Origin: Nocardioides aquaticus
GTDB lineage: Bacteria > Actinomycetota > Actinomycetes > Propionibacteriales > Nocardioidaceae
Assembly (NCBI RefSeq): GCF_018459925.1
Contig: NZ_CP075371.1
Location: forward strand, 496,001-560,000
DNA: 64,000 nucleotides
Direction of reading: 5' to 3'
This document shows positions 15,456-24,024 of the stretch, one piece after another. Within the stretch, counting starts at the first letter, position 1. Each line of letters starts with the position of its first letter. The position numbers were made by a program, and so were the translations under genes. The notes below the pieces were generated by a model. It was not told where the DNA came from, did not search any database, and saw only the letters and a program-made list of their open reading frames with translations.

Positions 15456-17102
15456 GTGAGCGCCTACGACGAGTTGCCGTGGCTGGGCGTCTACGCCGGG
15501 CAGTCCGCCGAGCTCCCGCCGGAGCACCCCGACGCGCTGACGATGTACCGCGCCGGGCTCGCCGCCGACCCCGACGGCGTCGCGATCCGCTACTTCGACG
15601 GCGTGCTGACCCGGTCCGAGCTGGAGGCGCAGAGCGACGCCCTGGCCAGCGCCCTGCTGGCGCACGGCTTCGAGCGGGGCGACCGGCTCGCGGTCTACCT
15701 CCAGAACGTCCCGCAGTTCGTGGTCTGCATGGTCGCGACCTGGAAGGCCGGCGGGGTGATGGTCTCGATCAACCCGATGAGCCGCGCCCGCGAGCTGACC
15801 TACCTCCTGGCCGACTCCGGCGCGCGGGTCCTGGTCAGCCTGGAGACGCTGTACGACGAGGTGGCGCGCGAGGTCGTGCCCGGCACTGCGGTCGACCTCG
15901 TCCTGACCACCAGCGGGCTCGAGCACCAGCAGCGGCACGACGAGCGGCTGTTCGCCGGGGTCGCGCGCGCGCGGCACGACGGGACGACCGACCTGGCCAC
16001 GCTGATCGAGGAGCACCGCGGCCAGGTGCCGCCGCCGGTCACGCTCGGGCCCGACGACGTCGCGTTCCTGACCTACACCTCGGGCACGACCGGGGTGCCC
16101 AAGGGCGCGATGAACACCCACCGCAACGTCGTCTTCACCGCCGGCGTCTACCGGGACCGGGCCCGGTTCGCGCCCGGCGGGTCGGTGTTCGGCGTCGCCC
16201 CGCTGTTCCACATCACCGGGCTCATCGGGCACGTCGCCGTCACCCTCGCCGCCCCGTCCGAGCTGGTGCTGGCCTACCGGTTCGAGCCGGGCGTCGTGCT
16301 GGACGCGCTGCTGGAGCACCGCCCGACGTACACGATCGGCGCGATCACCGCCTTCAACGCGCTGCTCAACGCCGAGGGCTTCACCCGCGACCACTTCTCG
16401 TCCTTCACCTCGGTCTACTCCGGAGGGGCCGCGATCTCGCCGACGGCCGAGAAGGCGTTCGCGGAGAAGACCGGGCTGCAGGTGCACAACGCCTACGGGC
16501 TGACCGAGACGACCAGCCCGATGACGCTCACGCCGTACGGCGCCCCCTCCCCGGTGGACCCGACCTCCGGGGCGCTGTCCGTCGGGGTGCCCGTGCCGAG
16601 CACGATCGTGCGGATCCAGGACGACGACGGGAACGACCTGCCGCTCGGCGAGGTCGGGGAGATCGTCGCCGACGGCCCGCAGGTCGTGGCGGGCTACTGG
16701 GGCAAGCCCGAGGAGACCGCCGCCGGCCTCCCGGGCGGGGCGCTGCGCAGCGGCGACGTGGGGTTCATGGACGCCGACGGCTGGGTCTACATCGTCGACC
16801 GCAAGAAGGACATGATCAACGCCTCCGGCTACAAGGTCTGGCCACGCGAGGTCGAGGACGTCCTGGCCGAGCACCCCGCCGTGCGCGAGTCCGCGGTGGT
16901 CGGCGTGCCCGACGAGAAGCGGGGCGAGACGGTCAGGGCGTTCGTCAGCCTGCACGCCGGCGCGACCGTCACCACCGAGGAGCTCGTCGCGCACTGCAAG
17001 GAGCGGATGGCGGCCTACAAGTACCCCCGCCAGGTCGTCGTCATCGACGAGCTCCCCAAGACCGTCACGGGCAAGATCCTGCGCCGCGAGCTGCGCGACT
17101 GA
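15456..17102 (+). CDS. AMP-binding acyl-CoA synthetase (class I adenylate-forming)
   Basis: A 548-residue ligase from GTG 15456. Motifs in order are the P-loop-like A3 YTSGTTGVPKGA (about residue 205), the A5 NAYGLTETT, A7 with RSGDVGFMD, A8 DRKKDMINASGYKVWP, and A10 with the catalytic Lys PKTVTGKILRREL. It activates a carboxylic acid with ATP and CoA. Substrate is not assignable: a medium- or long-chain or cyclic acid is likely. It is downstream of the cyclase gene and convergent with the SDR/ACAD pair. A strong hairpin begins 2 bases after its stop. Confidence 0.88.
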   Translation: MSAYDELPWLGVYAGQSAELPPEHPDALTMYRAGLAADPDGVAIRYFDGVLTRSELEAQSDALASALLAHGFERGDRLAVYLQNVPQFVVCMVATWKAGGVMVSINPMSRARELTYLLADSGARVLVSLETLYDEVAREVVPGTAVDLVLTTSGLEHQQRHDERLFAGVARARHDGTTDLATLIEEHRGQVPPPVTLGPDDVAFLTYTSGTTGVPKGAMNTHRNVVFTAGVYRDRARFAPGGSVFGVAPLFHITGLIGHVAVTLAAPSELVLAYRFEPGVVLDALLEHRPTYTIGAITAFNALLNAEGFTRDHFSSFTSVYSGGAAISPTAEKAFAEKTGLQVHNAYGLTETTSPMTLTPYGAPSPVDPTSGALSVGVPVPSTIVRIQDDDGNDLPLGEVGEIVADGPQVVAGYWGKPEETAAGLPGGALRSGDVGFMDADGWVYIVDRKKDMINASGYKVWPREVEDVLAEHPAVRESAVVGVPDEKRGETVRAFVSLHAGATVTTEELVAHCKERMAAYKYPRQVVVIDELPKTVTGKILRRELRD

Positions 17103-17103
17103 C

Positions 17104-17143
17104 CACGTCGGACCACGGAGCCCCGCGCCCGTGGTCCGACGTG
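17104..17143. terminator. Bidirectional terminator hairpin, 15-bp perfect arms
   Basis: CACGTCGGACCACGG (17104-17118) pairs perfectly with CCGTGGTCCGACGTG (17129-17143) across a 10-base loop. It sits in the 54-base gap between two convergent genes, so it can end both transcripts. Confidence 0.85.
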
Positions 17144-17156
17144 CCCCACCCGGGGC

Positions 17157-18002
17157 TCAGGCGTCGTCGGGGTCCAGGAACAGGTCCGGGAGGAGCGGCC
17201 CGGTGCCGCCCTCGACGCGGTACCCGTCGAGGTCGGTGACGCCCTCCTCGGCGAGGACCTCGTCGTCGACCAGGAAGCGGCCGGTGCAGGTGCGCGGGTC
17301 GCGGGTCAGCACGGCGTACGCCGCGTCGGCGACGATCTCCGGCGTGCGCGACCCGGCCACGGCCTCGGCGCCACCGAGCAGGTTGGCGACCGCGGCGGTG
17401 GCGATCATCGTGCGCGGCCACAGCGAGTTGACCCCGATGCCGGCCTCGCGCAGCTCCTCGGCCAGCCCGAGCGTCACCAGGCTCATCCCGTACTTCGCCA
17501 TCGTGTAGCCGAGGTAGGACCCCGCCCAGCGCGGGTCGAGGTCGAGCGGCGGCGACAGCGTGAGGACGTGCGCCTGGTCGCTGCGCTCGAGGTGCGGGAT
17601 CGCGGTCTTCGACAGCAGGAACGTGCCGCGGGCGTTGATCGACTGCATCAGGTCGTACTTCTTCATGCTGAGCTCGCGGGTGGGGCTCAGGTCGATCGCG
17701 CTGGCGTTGTTGACCACCACGTCGATCCCGCCGAAGCGCTCGACGGCCGCGGCCACCGCGCGCTCGACGTCGTCGTCGCTGCGCACGTCGCCGACCACGG
17801 CGAGGGCCTCGCCGCCGGCGGCCTCGATCTCGGCGGCCGCGGTGTGCACGGTGCCCTCGAGCTTCGGGTGCGGCTGGTCGGTCTTGGCCATCAGCACCAC
17901 GCGGGCACCGTCGCGGGCGGCGCGCAGCGCAATCGCCAGGCCGATGCCGCGGCTGCCGCCGGACATCAGGATCGTGCGGCCGGCCAGGGTGCGGGTGCTC
18001 AC
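17157..18002 (-). CDS. SDR family oxidoreductase, HSDL2-like
   Basis: The 281-residue protein (GTG 18002) has the SDR cofactor loop SGGSRGIGLAI, NNAS (for NNAG), and the active site YTMAKYGMS with YxxxK. The segment LTLSPPLDLDPRWAG and the C-terminal FLVDDEVLAEEGVTDLDGY are typical of the hydroxysteroid-dehydrogenase-like-2 subgroup. These proteins are linked to fatty-acyl or sterol side-chain metabolism. Its start overlaps the stop of the upstream acyl-CoA dehydrogenase (GTGA), so the two are cotranscribed. Confidence 0.85.
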   Translation of the reverse strand: MSTRTLAGRTILMSGGSRGIGLAIALRAARDGARVVLMAKTDQPHPKLEGTVHTAAAEIEAAGGEALAVVGDVRSDDDVERAVAAAVERFGGIDVVVNNASAIDLSPTRELSMKKYDLMQSINARGTFLLSKTAIPHLERSDQAHVLTLSPPLDLDPRWAGSYLGYTMAKYGMSLVTLGLAEELREAGIGVNSLWPRTMIATAAVANLLGGAEAVAGSRTPEIVADAAYAVLTRDPRTCTGRFLVDDEVLAEEGVTDLDGYRVEGGTGPLLPDLFLDPDDA

Positions 18003-19269
18003 GCGCGGCCCCCGTCGGTGTTCCCGGAGGTGGGGCCGGCGGGGGGCAGGACCGGCGTACGCCCGAGCTCGCCGCGCGCGATCGAGCGCACGTGAACCTC
18101 GTCGGGCCCGTCGAAGAGCCGCATCGCGCGGTGCCAGCCGTACATCGCGGCCAGCGGGGTGTCGTCGGTGACGCCGGCGCCGCCGTGGACCTGGATGGCC
18201 CGGTCGATCACCTGGGTCGCGGCACGGGGGACGGCGACCTTGGCCATCGCGACCAGGTTGCGGGCCTCCTTGTTGCCGTGGGCGTCGATCACCGCGCAGG
18301 CGCGGTGGCAGAGCAGCCGGGCCTGGTCGATCTCCATCCGGGACTCGGCGATCTGCTGGCGCACGACGCCCTGGTCGGACAGCGGTCCGCCGAAGGCGAC
18401 CCGGTCCTGGGCGCGGGCGACCATGAGCGCCAGCGCCCGCTCGGCCGCGCCGAGGGCGCGCATGCAGTGGTGGATCCGGCCGGGACCGAGCCGGGCCTGG
18501 GCGGCGGCGAACCCGCCGCCCTCCTCGCCGAGCACGTTGGTCGCGGGCACCCGCACGTCGTCGAAGCGGACCTCGGCGTGGCCGTGCTGGTCGTGGTGGC
18601 CGAAGACGGGCAGGTCGCGCACGATCGTCACGCCGGGGGTGTCCCGCGGGACGATCACCATCGTCTGCTGGCGGTGGGTGGCGGCCTCGGGGTCGGTCTT
18701 GCCCATCACGACGAGGACCGCGCAGCGCGGGTCCATCGCGCCGCTGGTCCACCACTTGCGGCCGTTGATGACGTACTCGTCGCCGTCGCGGACGATCCGG
18801 GTGGCGATGTTGGTGGCGTCGCTGCTGGCCACGGCCGGCTCGGTCATCGAGAACGCCGAGCGGATCTCCCCGGCGAGCAGGGGGGCGAGCCACTGCTGCT
18901 TCTGCTGCTCGGTGCCGAGCAGGTGCAGCAGCTCCATGTTGCCGGTGTCGGGCGCCTGGCAGTTCAGCGCCTCGGGCGCCAGGTCCAGGCTCCACCCGGA
19001 GAGCTCGGCGATGGGGGCGTACTCGAGCTGGGTCAGCCCGGACTCCGAGGGCAGGAACAGGTTCCAGAGCCCCAGCGCCTGCGCCTTCGTCTTCAGCTCT
19101 TCGACCACCGGCGGCAGGGTGTGGTCGTCGGGACCGGCGGCGCGACGGTGGTCGGCGTAGGCCTGCTCGGCGGGCAGCACCTCGGTGCGCATGAACTCGA
19201 CCATCCGGCCGTGCAGGTCCACCGCCCGCTCGGAGGGGCGGGCAGCGAGTGGTCGTCGTACGTCGTCAC
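17999..19269 (-). CDS. Acyl-CoA dehydrogenase (ACAD10/11-like), apparent N-terminal frameshift
   Basis: The main frame runs from GTG 19222 to TGA 17999 and contains FSMTEPAVASSD, GRKWWTSGA and RLFDGPDEVH. The last motif is the ACAD10/11-type active-site region, with Asp where short-chain enzymes have Glu. A better start is GTG 19269, 7 bases after CAGGAG. From there one frame reads VTTYDDHSLPA, and the next continues PSERAVDLHGRM. Adding one C in a 4-C run near 19236 joins them into 423 residues. It is an FAD-dependent dehydrogenase for an unknown acyl-CoA. The dyad at 19290-19307 lies just upstream of the ribosome site. Confidence 0.85.
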
Positions 19270-19289
19270 AGAGGCGCTCCTGAAGTCGG

Positions 19290-19307
19290 ACCGAGCCAGC
19301 GCTCGGT
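19290..19307. promoter_or_regulatory. Dyad operator upstream of ACAD/SDR operon
   Basis: Perfect ACCGAGC / GCTCGGT with a 4-base spacer. It shares CCGAGC-N4-GCTCGG with the dyad at 14442-14459 and is about 20 bases from the inferred GTG start. Confidence 0.6.
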
Positions 19308-19345
19308 GACGTTCACCATAGCGGGGGCGGGCCGCCCCGGCGGGG

Positions 19346-22300
19346 TCAGACGTTGCGGCGGTACTGCCCGCCGACCTCGAAGAACGCCTCGGTGACCTGG
19401 CCGAGCGAGCAGACCCGCGCGGCGTCCATCAGGACCGCGAAGACGTTCTCGCCGCCCATCGCGGCCTCCTTGAGCCGGGCCAGCGCGGCCTCGCCCTCGT
19501 CGGTGTGGGCGGTGCGGAAGGACTGGACCCGCTCGAGCTGGCCCTCCTTCTCCTCCTCCGTGGCCCGGGCGAGCTCGACGTGCTGCGGGGTCGCGTCGTC
19601 GGACTGCGGCGCCAGGAAGGTGTTTACGCCCACGATCGGCAGCGAGCCGTCGTGCTTGCGGTGCTCGTAGAGCATCGACTCGTCCTGGATGCGGCCGCGC
19701 TGGTAGCCGGTCTCCATCGCGCCGAGCACGCCGCCGCGCTCGTTGATCCGGTCGAACTCGGCCAGCACGGCCTCCTCCACCAGGTCGGTCAGCTGGTCGA
19801 TGACGAACGATCCCTGGAGCGGGTTCTCGTTCATCGCCATGCCCCACTCGCGGTTGATGATGAGCTGGATCGCCAGCGCCCGGCGTACGGACTCCGCACC
19901 CGGGGTGGTGACCGCCTCGTCGTAGGCGTTGGTGTGCAGGCTGTTGGCGTTGTCGTAGATCGCGATCAGCGCCTGGAGCGTGGTGCGGATGTCGTTGAAG
20001 TCCATCTCCTGCGCGTGCAGCGACCGCCCGGACGTCTGCACGTGGTACTTCAGCTTCTGGCTGCGCTCGTTCGCGCCGTACTTCTCCTTCATCGCCACCG
20101 CCCAGATCCGCCGCGCGACGCGGCCGATCACGGAGTACTCCGGGTCCATGCCGTTGGAGAAGAAGAAGGACAGGTTCGGCGCGAAGGCGTCGATGTCCAT
20201 CCCGCGCGCGAGGTAGGCCTCGACGTAGGTGAACCCGTTGGCGAGGGTGAAGGCGAGCTGGCTGATCGGGTTCGCCCCGGCCTCGGCGATGTGGTAGCCG
20301 GAGATCGACACCGAGTAGAAGTTGCGCACGCCCTTCTCGATGAACCACTCCTGGATGTCGGCCATCATCCGCAGCGAGAACTCGGTGGAGAACAGGCAGG
20401 TGTTCTGGCCCTGGTCCTCCTTGAGGATGTCGGCCTGGACCGTCCCGCGGACCGTGGCCACCGCGTGCGCGGCGAGCATCGCGGTCTCCTCCTCGCTCGG
20501 GTCGCGGCCCTCGGCCGTGCGGAACTTCTCGACCTCCTGGTCGATCACGGTGTTGAGGAAGAACGCCAGCACGGTGGGCGCCGGGCCGTTGATCGTCATC
20601 GAGACCGAGGTGGTCGGCGAGGTGAGGTCGAACCCGCCGTACAGCACCCGCATGTCGTCGAGCGTGGCCACCGAGACCCCCGACGTGCCGACCTTGCCGT
20701 AGATGTCGGGGCGCGGGTCGGGGTCGCGGCCGTAGAGCGTGACCGAGTCGAACGCCGTCGAGAGGCGCTTGGCGTCGCCGTCGGCGGAGAGCACCTTGAA
20801 GCGGCGGTTGGTGCGGGCGGGGTCGCCCTCGCCGGCGAACATCCGCGCGGGGTCCTCGCCGTCGCGCTTGAACGGGAACACCCCGGCGGTGAACGGGAAC
20901 ATCCCGGGGAGGTTCTCGTGGCGCCAGAAGCGGACCAGCTCGCCGTGGTCGGCGTACGCCGGCAGCGCGACGCGGGGGATCCTGCTGCCGGACAGCGACT
21001 CGCGGGTGAGCTGGGTGGTGATCTCGGTGTCGCGGACCTTGGTGACCTGCTCCTGCCCGGAGTAGGACTCGACCACGGCCGGCCACCCGGCCAGCTGGTC
21101 GTGCAGCGCCGGCGGCACCTCGCGGCGGCTCTTCTCGAGCAGCTGCGGGACGTCGCCCTGGTCGCCCTCGCCGAGGGCGGCGGTGACGGCCTCGACCTGC
21201 TGCAGCCGCCGCGCCGCGTCGGCCAGCCGCTCGGTCTCGGCGTGGTAGCCGCGCACCGTCTCGGTGATCTCGGCGAGGTAGCGGACCCGGTCGGTCGGCA
21301 CCACCTGGCGGATGCCCGAGGAGTGCCGCACGTCGACAGCCGGCAGCACGCCGTCGGCCACCGGCAGGCCACGGTCGGCCAGCAGGCCACGCAGCTCCTG
21401 GTAGAGCGCGGTCACGCCGTCGTCGTTGAAGGTCGCCGCGCTGGTGCCGAAGACCGGCATGTCGTCGGGCTGCTTGCCGAAGGCCTCGCGGTTGCGGACC
21501 AGCTGGCGGCCCACGTCGCGCAGCGCGTCCTTGGCGCCGCGGCGCTCGAACTTGTTGATGGCCACGACGTCGGCGAAGTCGAGCATGTCGATCTTCTCCA
21601 GCTGAGAGGCGGCGCCGAACTCCGGCGTCATCACGTACAGCGAGGTGTCGACGAACGGCACGATCGCCGCGTCGCCCTGGCCGATGCCCGGTGTCTCCAC
21701 CACGACCAGGTCGAAGCCGGCGGCCTTGAGGACCGTCATCACGTCGTCCAGGTGCTCGGGCAGCTCGCGGGCGCCGCGGGTGGCCAGCGAGCGGAAGTAG
21801 ACCCGGTCGCCGTCGAGGGAGTTCATCCGGATCCGGTCGCCGAGCAGCGCCCCGCCGCCCTTGCGCCGGGTCGGGTCGACGGCCAGCACCGCGACGCGGA
21901 GCTTGTCCTGCTGGTCGAGCCGCAGCCGGCGTACGAGCTCGTCGGTCAGCGACGACTTGCCCGAGCCGCCGGTGCCGGTGATGCCGAGGACGGGCACCTG
22001 GTGGCCGGCCGCGGCCTCGCGCAGGCGGGTCAGCGTGGCCTCGTCGAGGCGGCCGGTCTCGGCGCCGGTGATCGCGCGCGCGATCGCGGCGTGGTCGCCG
22101 GTGAGCACCTGGTCGGCGGTGACCGCGCCGGCCTGCCACAGGTCGGTGTCGCAGTCGGCGACGACCGTGCTGATCATCCCGGCCAGGCCGAGGCGCTGGC
22201 CGTCCTCCGGCGCGAAGATGGTCACGCCGGACTCTCGCAGCCGGGTGATCTCGTCGCGCACGATGACGCCACCGCCCCCGCCGACGACCTTCACGTGGCC

Positions 22301-22570
22301 GGCGCCGCGCTCGCGCAGGGACTGCACGAGGTACTCGAAGTACTCGATGTGGCCGCCCTGGTAGCTGCTGACGGCGACGCCCTGGACGTCCTCCTGGACG
22401 GCGGCGTCGACGACGTCGGCGACCGAGCGGTTGTGCCCGAGGTGGATCACCTCGCAGCCCTGGCTCTGCAGGATCCGCCGCATGATGTTGATCGAGGCGT
22501 CGTGGCCGTCGAAGAGGGCGGAGGCCGTGACGAGGCGCACCGGGTTGGTGGGGACGTGGAGCTCGGGCAC
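19346..22570 (-). CDS. icmF: Fused isobutyryl-CoA mutase IcmF (B12 domain, G-protein chaperone, mutase)
   Basis: The start GTG 22570 (VPELHVPTNPVRL) has AGGAGG 5 bases upstream, giving 1074 residues, the usual IcmF length. In order there is a B12-binding domain with FDGHDASINIMRRIL (His for the lower axial position) and SYQGGH. Next is a MeaI-type GTPase with P-loop GTGGSGKSSL, ETPGIGQGD and NKFERRGAKD. Last is the TIM-barrel mutase with RTAEGRDPSEEE and NANSLHTNAYDEA. It interconverts isobutyryl-CoA and n-butyryl-CoA using adenosylcobalamin, with the GTPase protecting and reloading cofactor. It would feed branched acyl-CoA into beta-oxidation. A 20-bp palindrome lies 40 bases upstream. Confidence 0.93.
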   Translation of the reverse strand: MPELHVPTNPVRLVTASALFDGHDASINIMRRILQSQGCEVIHLGHNRSVADVVDAAVQEDVQGVAVSSYQGGHIEYFEYLVQSLRERGAGHVKVVGGGGGVIVRDEITRLRESGVTIFAPEDGQRLGLAGMISTVVADCDTDLWQAGAVTADQVLTGDHAAIARAITGAETGRLDEATLTRLREAAAGHQVPVLGITGTGGSGKSSLTDELVRRLRLDQQDKLRVAVLAVDPTRRKGGGALLGDRIRMNSLDGDRVYFRSLATRGARELPEHLDDVMTVLKAAGFDLVVVETPGIGQGDAAIVPFVDTSLYVMTPEFGAASQLEKIDMLDFADVVAINKFERRGAKDALRDVGRQLVRNREAFGKQPDDMPVFGTSAATFNDDGVTALYQELRGLLADRGLPVADGVLPAVDVRHSSGIRQVVPTDRVRYLAEITETVRGYHAETERLADAARRLQQVEAVTAALGEGDQGDVPQLLEKSRREVPPALHDQLAGWPAVVESYSGQEQVTKVRDTEITTQLTRESLSGSRIPRVALPAYADHGELVRFWRHENLPGMFPFTAGVFPFKRDGEDPARMFAGEGDPARTNRRFKVLSADGDAKRLSTAFDSVTLYGRDPDPRPDIYGKVGTSGVSVATLDDMRVLYGGFDLTSPTTSVSMTINGPAPTVLAFFLNTVIDQEVEKFRTAEGRDPSEEETAMLAAHAVATVRGTVQADILKEDQGQNTCLFSTEFSLRMMADIQEWFIEKGVRNFYSVSISGYHIAEAGANPISQLAFTLANGFTYVEAYLARGMDIDAFAPNLSFFFSNGMDPEYSVIGRVARRIWAVAMKEKYGANERSQKLKYHVQTSGRSLHAQEMDFNDIRTTLQALIAIYDNANSLHTNAYDEAVTTPGAESVRRALAIQLIINREWGMAMNENPLQGSFVIDQLTDLVEEAVLAEFDRINERGGVLGAMETGYQRGRIQDESMLYEHRKHDGSLPIVGVNTFLAPQSDDATPQHVELARATEEEKEGQLERVQSFRTAHTDEGEAALARLKEAAMGGENVFAVLMDAARVCSLGQVTEAFFEVGGQYRRNV

Positions 22571-22610
22571 GGGTGCCTCCTGCGGCGGGGGAGTGGGGCT
22601 GGTCACGACA

Positions 22611-22630
22611 TTAGTAGGACGTCCTACTAA
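22611..22630. promoter_or_regulatory. Perfect 20-bp palindrome, operator between icmF and GH6-like gene
   Basis: TTAGTAGGACGTCCTACTAA is fully self-complementary and strikingly A/T-rich for this region. It sits between two divergent starts (22570 and 22677), where a TetR-type repressor site is expected. The cognate regulator is not identifiable here. Confidence 0.75.
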
Positions 22631-22676
22631 ATGCCATCCGCCCTCGGGCCGGCCCGGGGCGTCGTACCGTCGGTGG

Positions 22677-23756
22677 GTGACCCGACGCCTGACCGCCCTG
22701 CTCCTCGGCGCCCTCGCGCTGCTGCTCGCCGTGCCCGCCGGTGCCGGCGCCGGGGCCGCCCCGGCCGCGCCGCGGGACAACCCGCTGGCCGGGCGGGAGT
22801 GGGGCACCTACCGGGGCCCGGCCGAGATGGCCTGGCAGCCCTACGTCGACGCCCGCGGTCCGCGGAAGAGGACGCTGGCGCGGATCGCGCAGACCCCGAA
22901 GGCGAAGTGGTTCGGCGCCTGGATCCCCGACCGCGAGATCGCGGGCAAGGTGCGTGAGTACGTCGCGAACGCCCAGGGCGGCGACCCGTCGGTGCTGGTG
23001 CAGATGTCGGTCTTCCGGATGGTGCCGTGGGAGCACGAGGCGTGCTCCCGGCTGCCCACCGCACGGGAGCAGGCGTCGTACCGGACCTGGATCGACAACT
23101 TCGCGCGCGCCCTCGGCGACACCCCGGCCGCGGTCGTGCTGCAGCCCGACCTGCCGTTCGCGCTGTGCGTGCCGCGCGGCTCGGACGTGCCGACCCGGCT
23201 GGTGGCCTACGCCGCGAAGAAGCTCGCGGACCTGCCCCGCACCTCGGTCTACCTCGACGCGGGCGCGGCGGACTGGCCCTCGGCGGGGCAGGGTGGCGTG
23301 CGGCGGGCCCTGGACTTCCTGGTCCCGGCGGGGATCCGGCACGTGCGCGGCGTGGCCCTGAACGCGACGCACTACTCCGCCACCGCGCTGGAGGTGCGCC
23401 GTGCGGCCGCCCTGGTGAAGGCGCTGGACGCGCGCGGCATCACCGGCAAGCACGCGGTGATCAACACCTCCTCCAACGGCCAGCCGTTCAAGTTCGGCGA
23501 GTACGACGGCCCGGACCCCGACAACGCCCGCACCTGCCGCTCCCGTCACGACACCCGCCGCTGCGTCGCGCTCGGGATCCCGCCGACCCACCGCGTCGCC
23601 GCCGACCGCTGGCGGCTGCCGGCCGAGGTCGACCGGCTCGCCCGCCGCTACGTCGACGCCTACCTGTGGGTCGGCCGGCCCTGGCTGTACCGCCAGAACT
23701 CGCCGTTCCAGATGAAGCGGGCGCTGGCCGTGGTGCGCTCCAGCCCCTGGCGCTAG
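22677..23756 (+). CDS. Secreted GH6-like glycosidase homologue
   Basis: GTG 22677 opens a Sec signal peptide (RR, LTALLLGALALLLAVPAGA, cut near residue 25), then a GH6-fold domain; 359 residues in all. Recognisable blocks are AKWFGAWIP, YRTWIDNFARAL, VVLQPDLPFAL (for VVxEPDxL), VYLDAGAADW, GVALNATHY and INTSSNGQPF. The block that normally holds the catalytic acid (NIPxRDCG in cellulases) reads VFRMVPWEHEAC, so the standard Asp is absent. A cellulase role is unsure: an altered specificity or a carbohydrate-binding role is possible. It is divergent from icmF across the palindrome. Confidence 0.78.
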   Translation: MTRRLTALLLGALALLLAVPAGAGAGAAPAAPRDNPLAGREWGTYRGPAEMAWQPYVDARGPRKRTLARIAQTPKAKWFGAWIPDREIAGKVREYVANAQGGDPSVLVQMSVFRMVPWEHEACSRLPTAREQASYRTWIDNFARALGDTPAAVVLQPDLPFALCVPRGSDVPTRLVAYAAKKLADLPRTSVYLDAGAADWPSAGQGGVRRALDFLVPAGIRHVRGVALNATHYSATALEVRRAAALVKALDARGITGKHAVINTSSNGQPFKFGEYDGPDPDNARTCRSRHDTRRCVALGIPPTHRVAADRWRLPAEVDRLARRYVDAYLWVGRPWLYRQNSPFQMKRALAVVRSSPWR

Positions 23757-23763
23757 TCGTCCG

Positions 23764-23873
23764 GCGTAGCCAGGCGTACCCAACGGGTCCGGGGTGCTAG
23801 CGGCCAGGCCGCTGACCTGCGTCGACGCGGATGCCCGCGCGGCATCGGCCGCGGTTGGTACGCCTGGCTACGC
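23764..23873. repeat. Long perfect inverted repeat with inner hairpins, element 1
   Basis: GCGTAGCCAGGCGTACC (23764-23780) pairs with its exact complement at 23857-23873. The 76-base interior holds two more hairpins: AGCGG/CCGCT at 23799-23813 and GATGCC/GGCATC at 23830-23846. Folded, this is a three-way junction. It lies between the 3' ends of two convergent genes. Confidence 0.85.
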
Positions 23874-23905
23874 GGTAGCACCGGCCCGGCCCAGGGGTTC
23901 TGGAA

Positions 23906-24008
23906 CGGAAGAACGTACACAAGCCGTGCTGCCGCCCCCGCGGCCGCGCATCACCGCAGGTCAGCGCGGTCCACCCGGGCCCGGCCCGGGCTTGTGTACG
24001 TTCTTCCG
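23906..24008. repeat. Long perfect inverted repeat with inner hairpin, element 2
   Basis: CGGAAGAACGTACACAAGCC (23906-23925) pairs with its exact 20-base complement at 23989-24008 across 63 bases. Inside, CCGCGC/GCGCGG (23944-23949, 23964-23969) can form another stem. It is unrelated in sequence to element 1, but has the same size and build. Confidence 0.85.
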
Positions 24009-24024
24009 TCGGCCGCGGGCCGAC

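Noticed and set aside
22571..22676. A cobalamin riboswitch upstream of the B12-dependent icmF
   Set aside because: The 106-base gap is too short and lacks the conserved B12-box sequence. The palindrome explains the site better.
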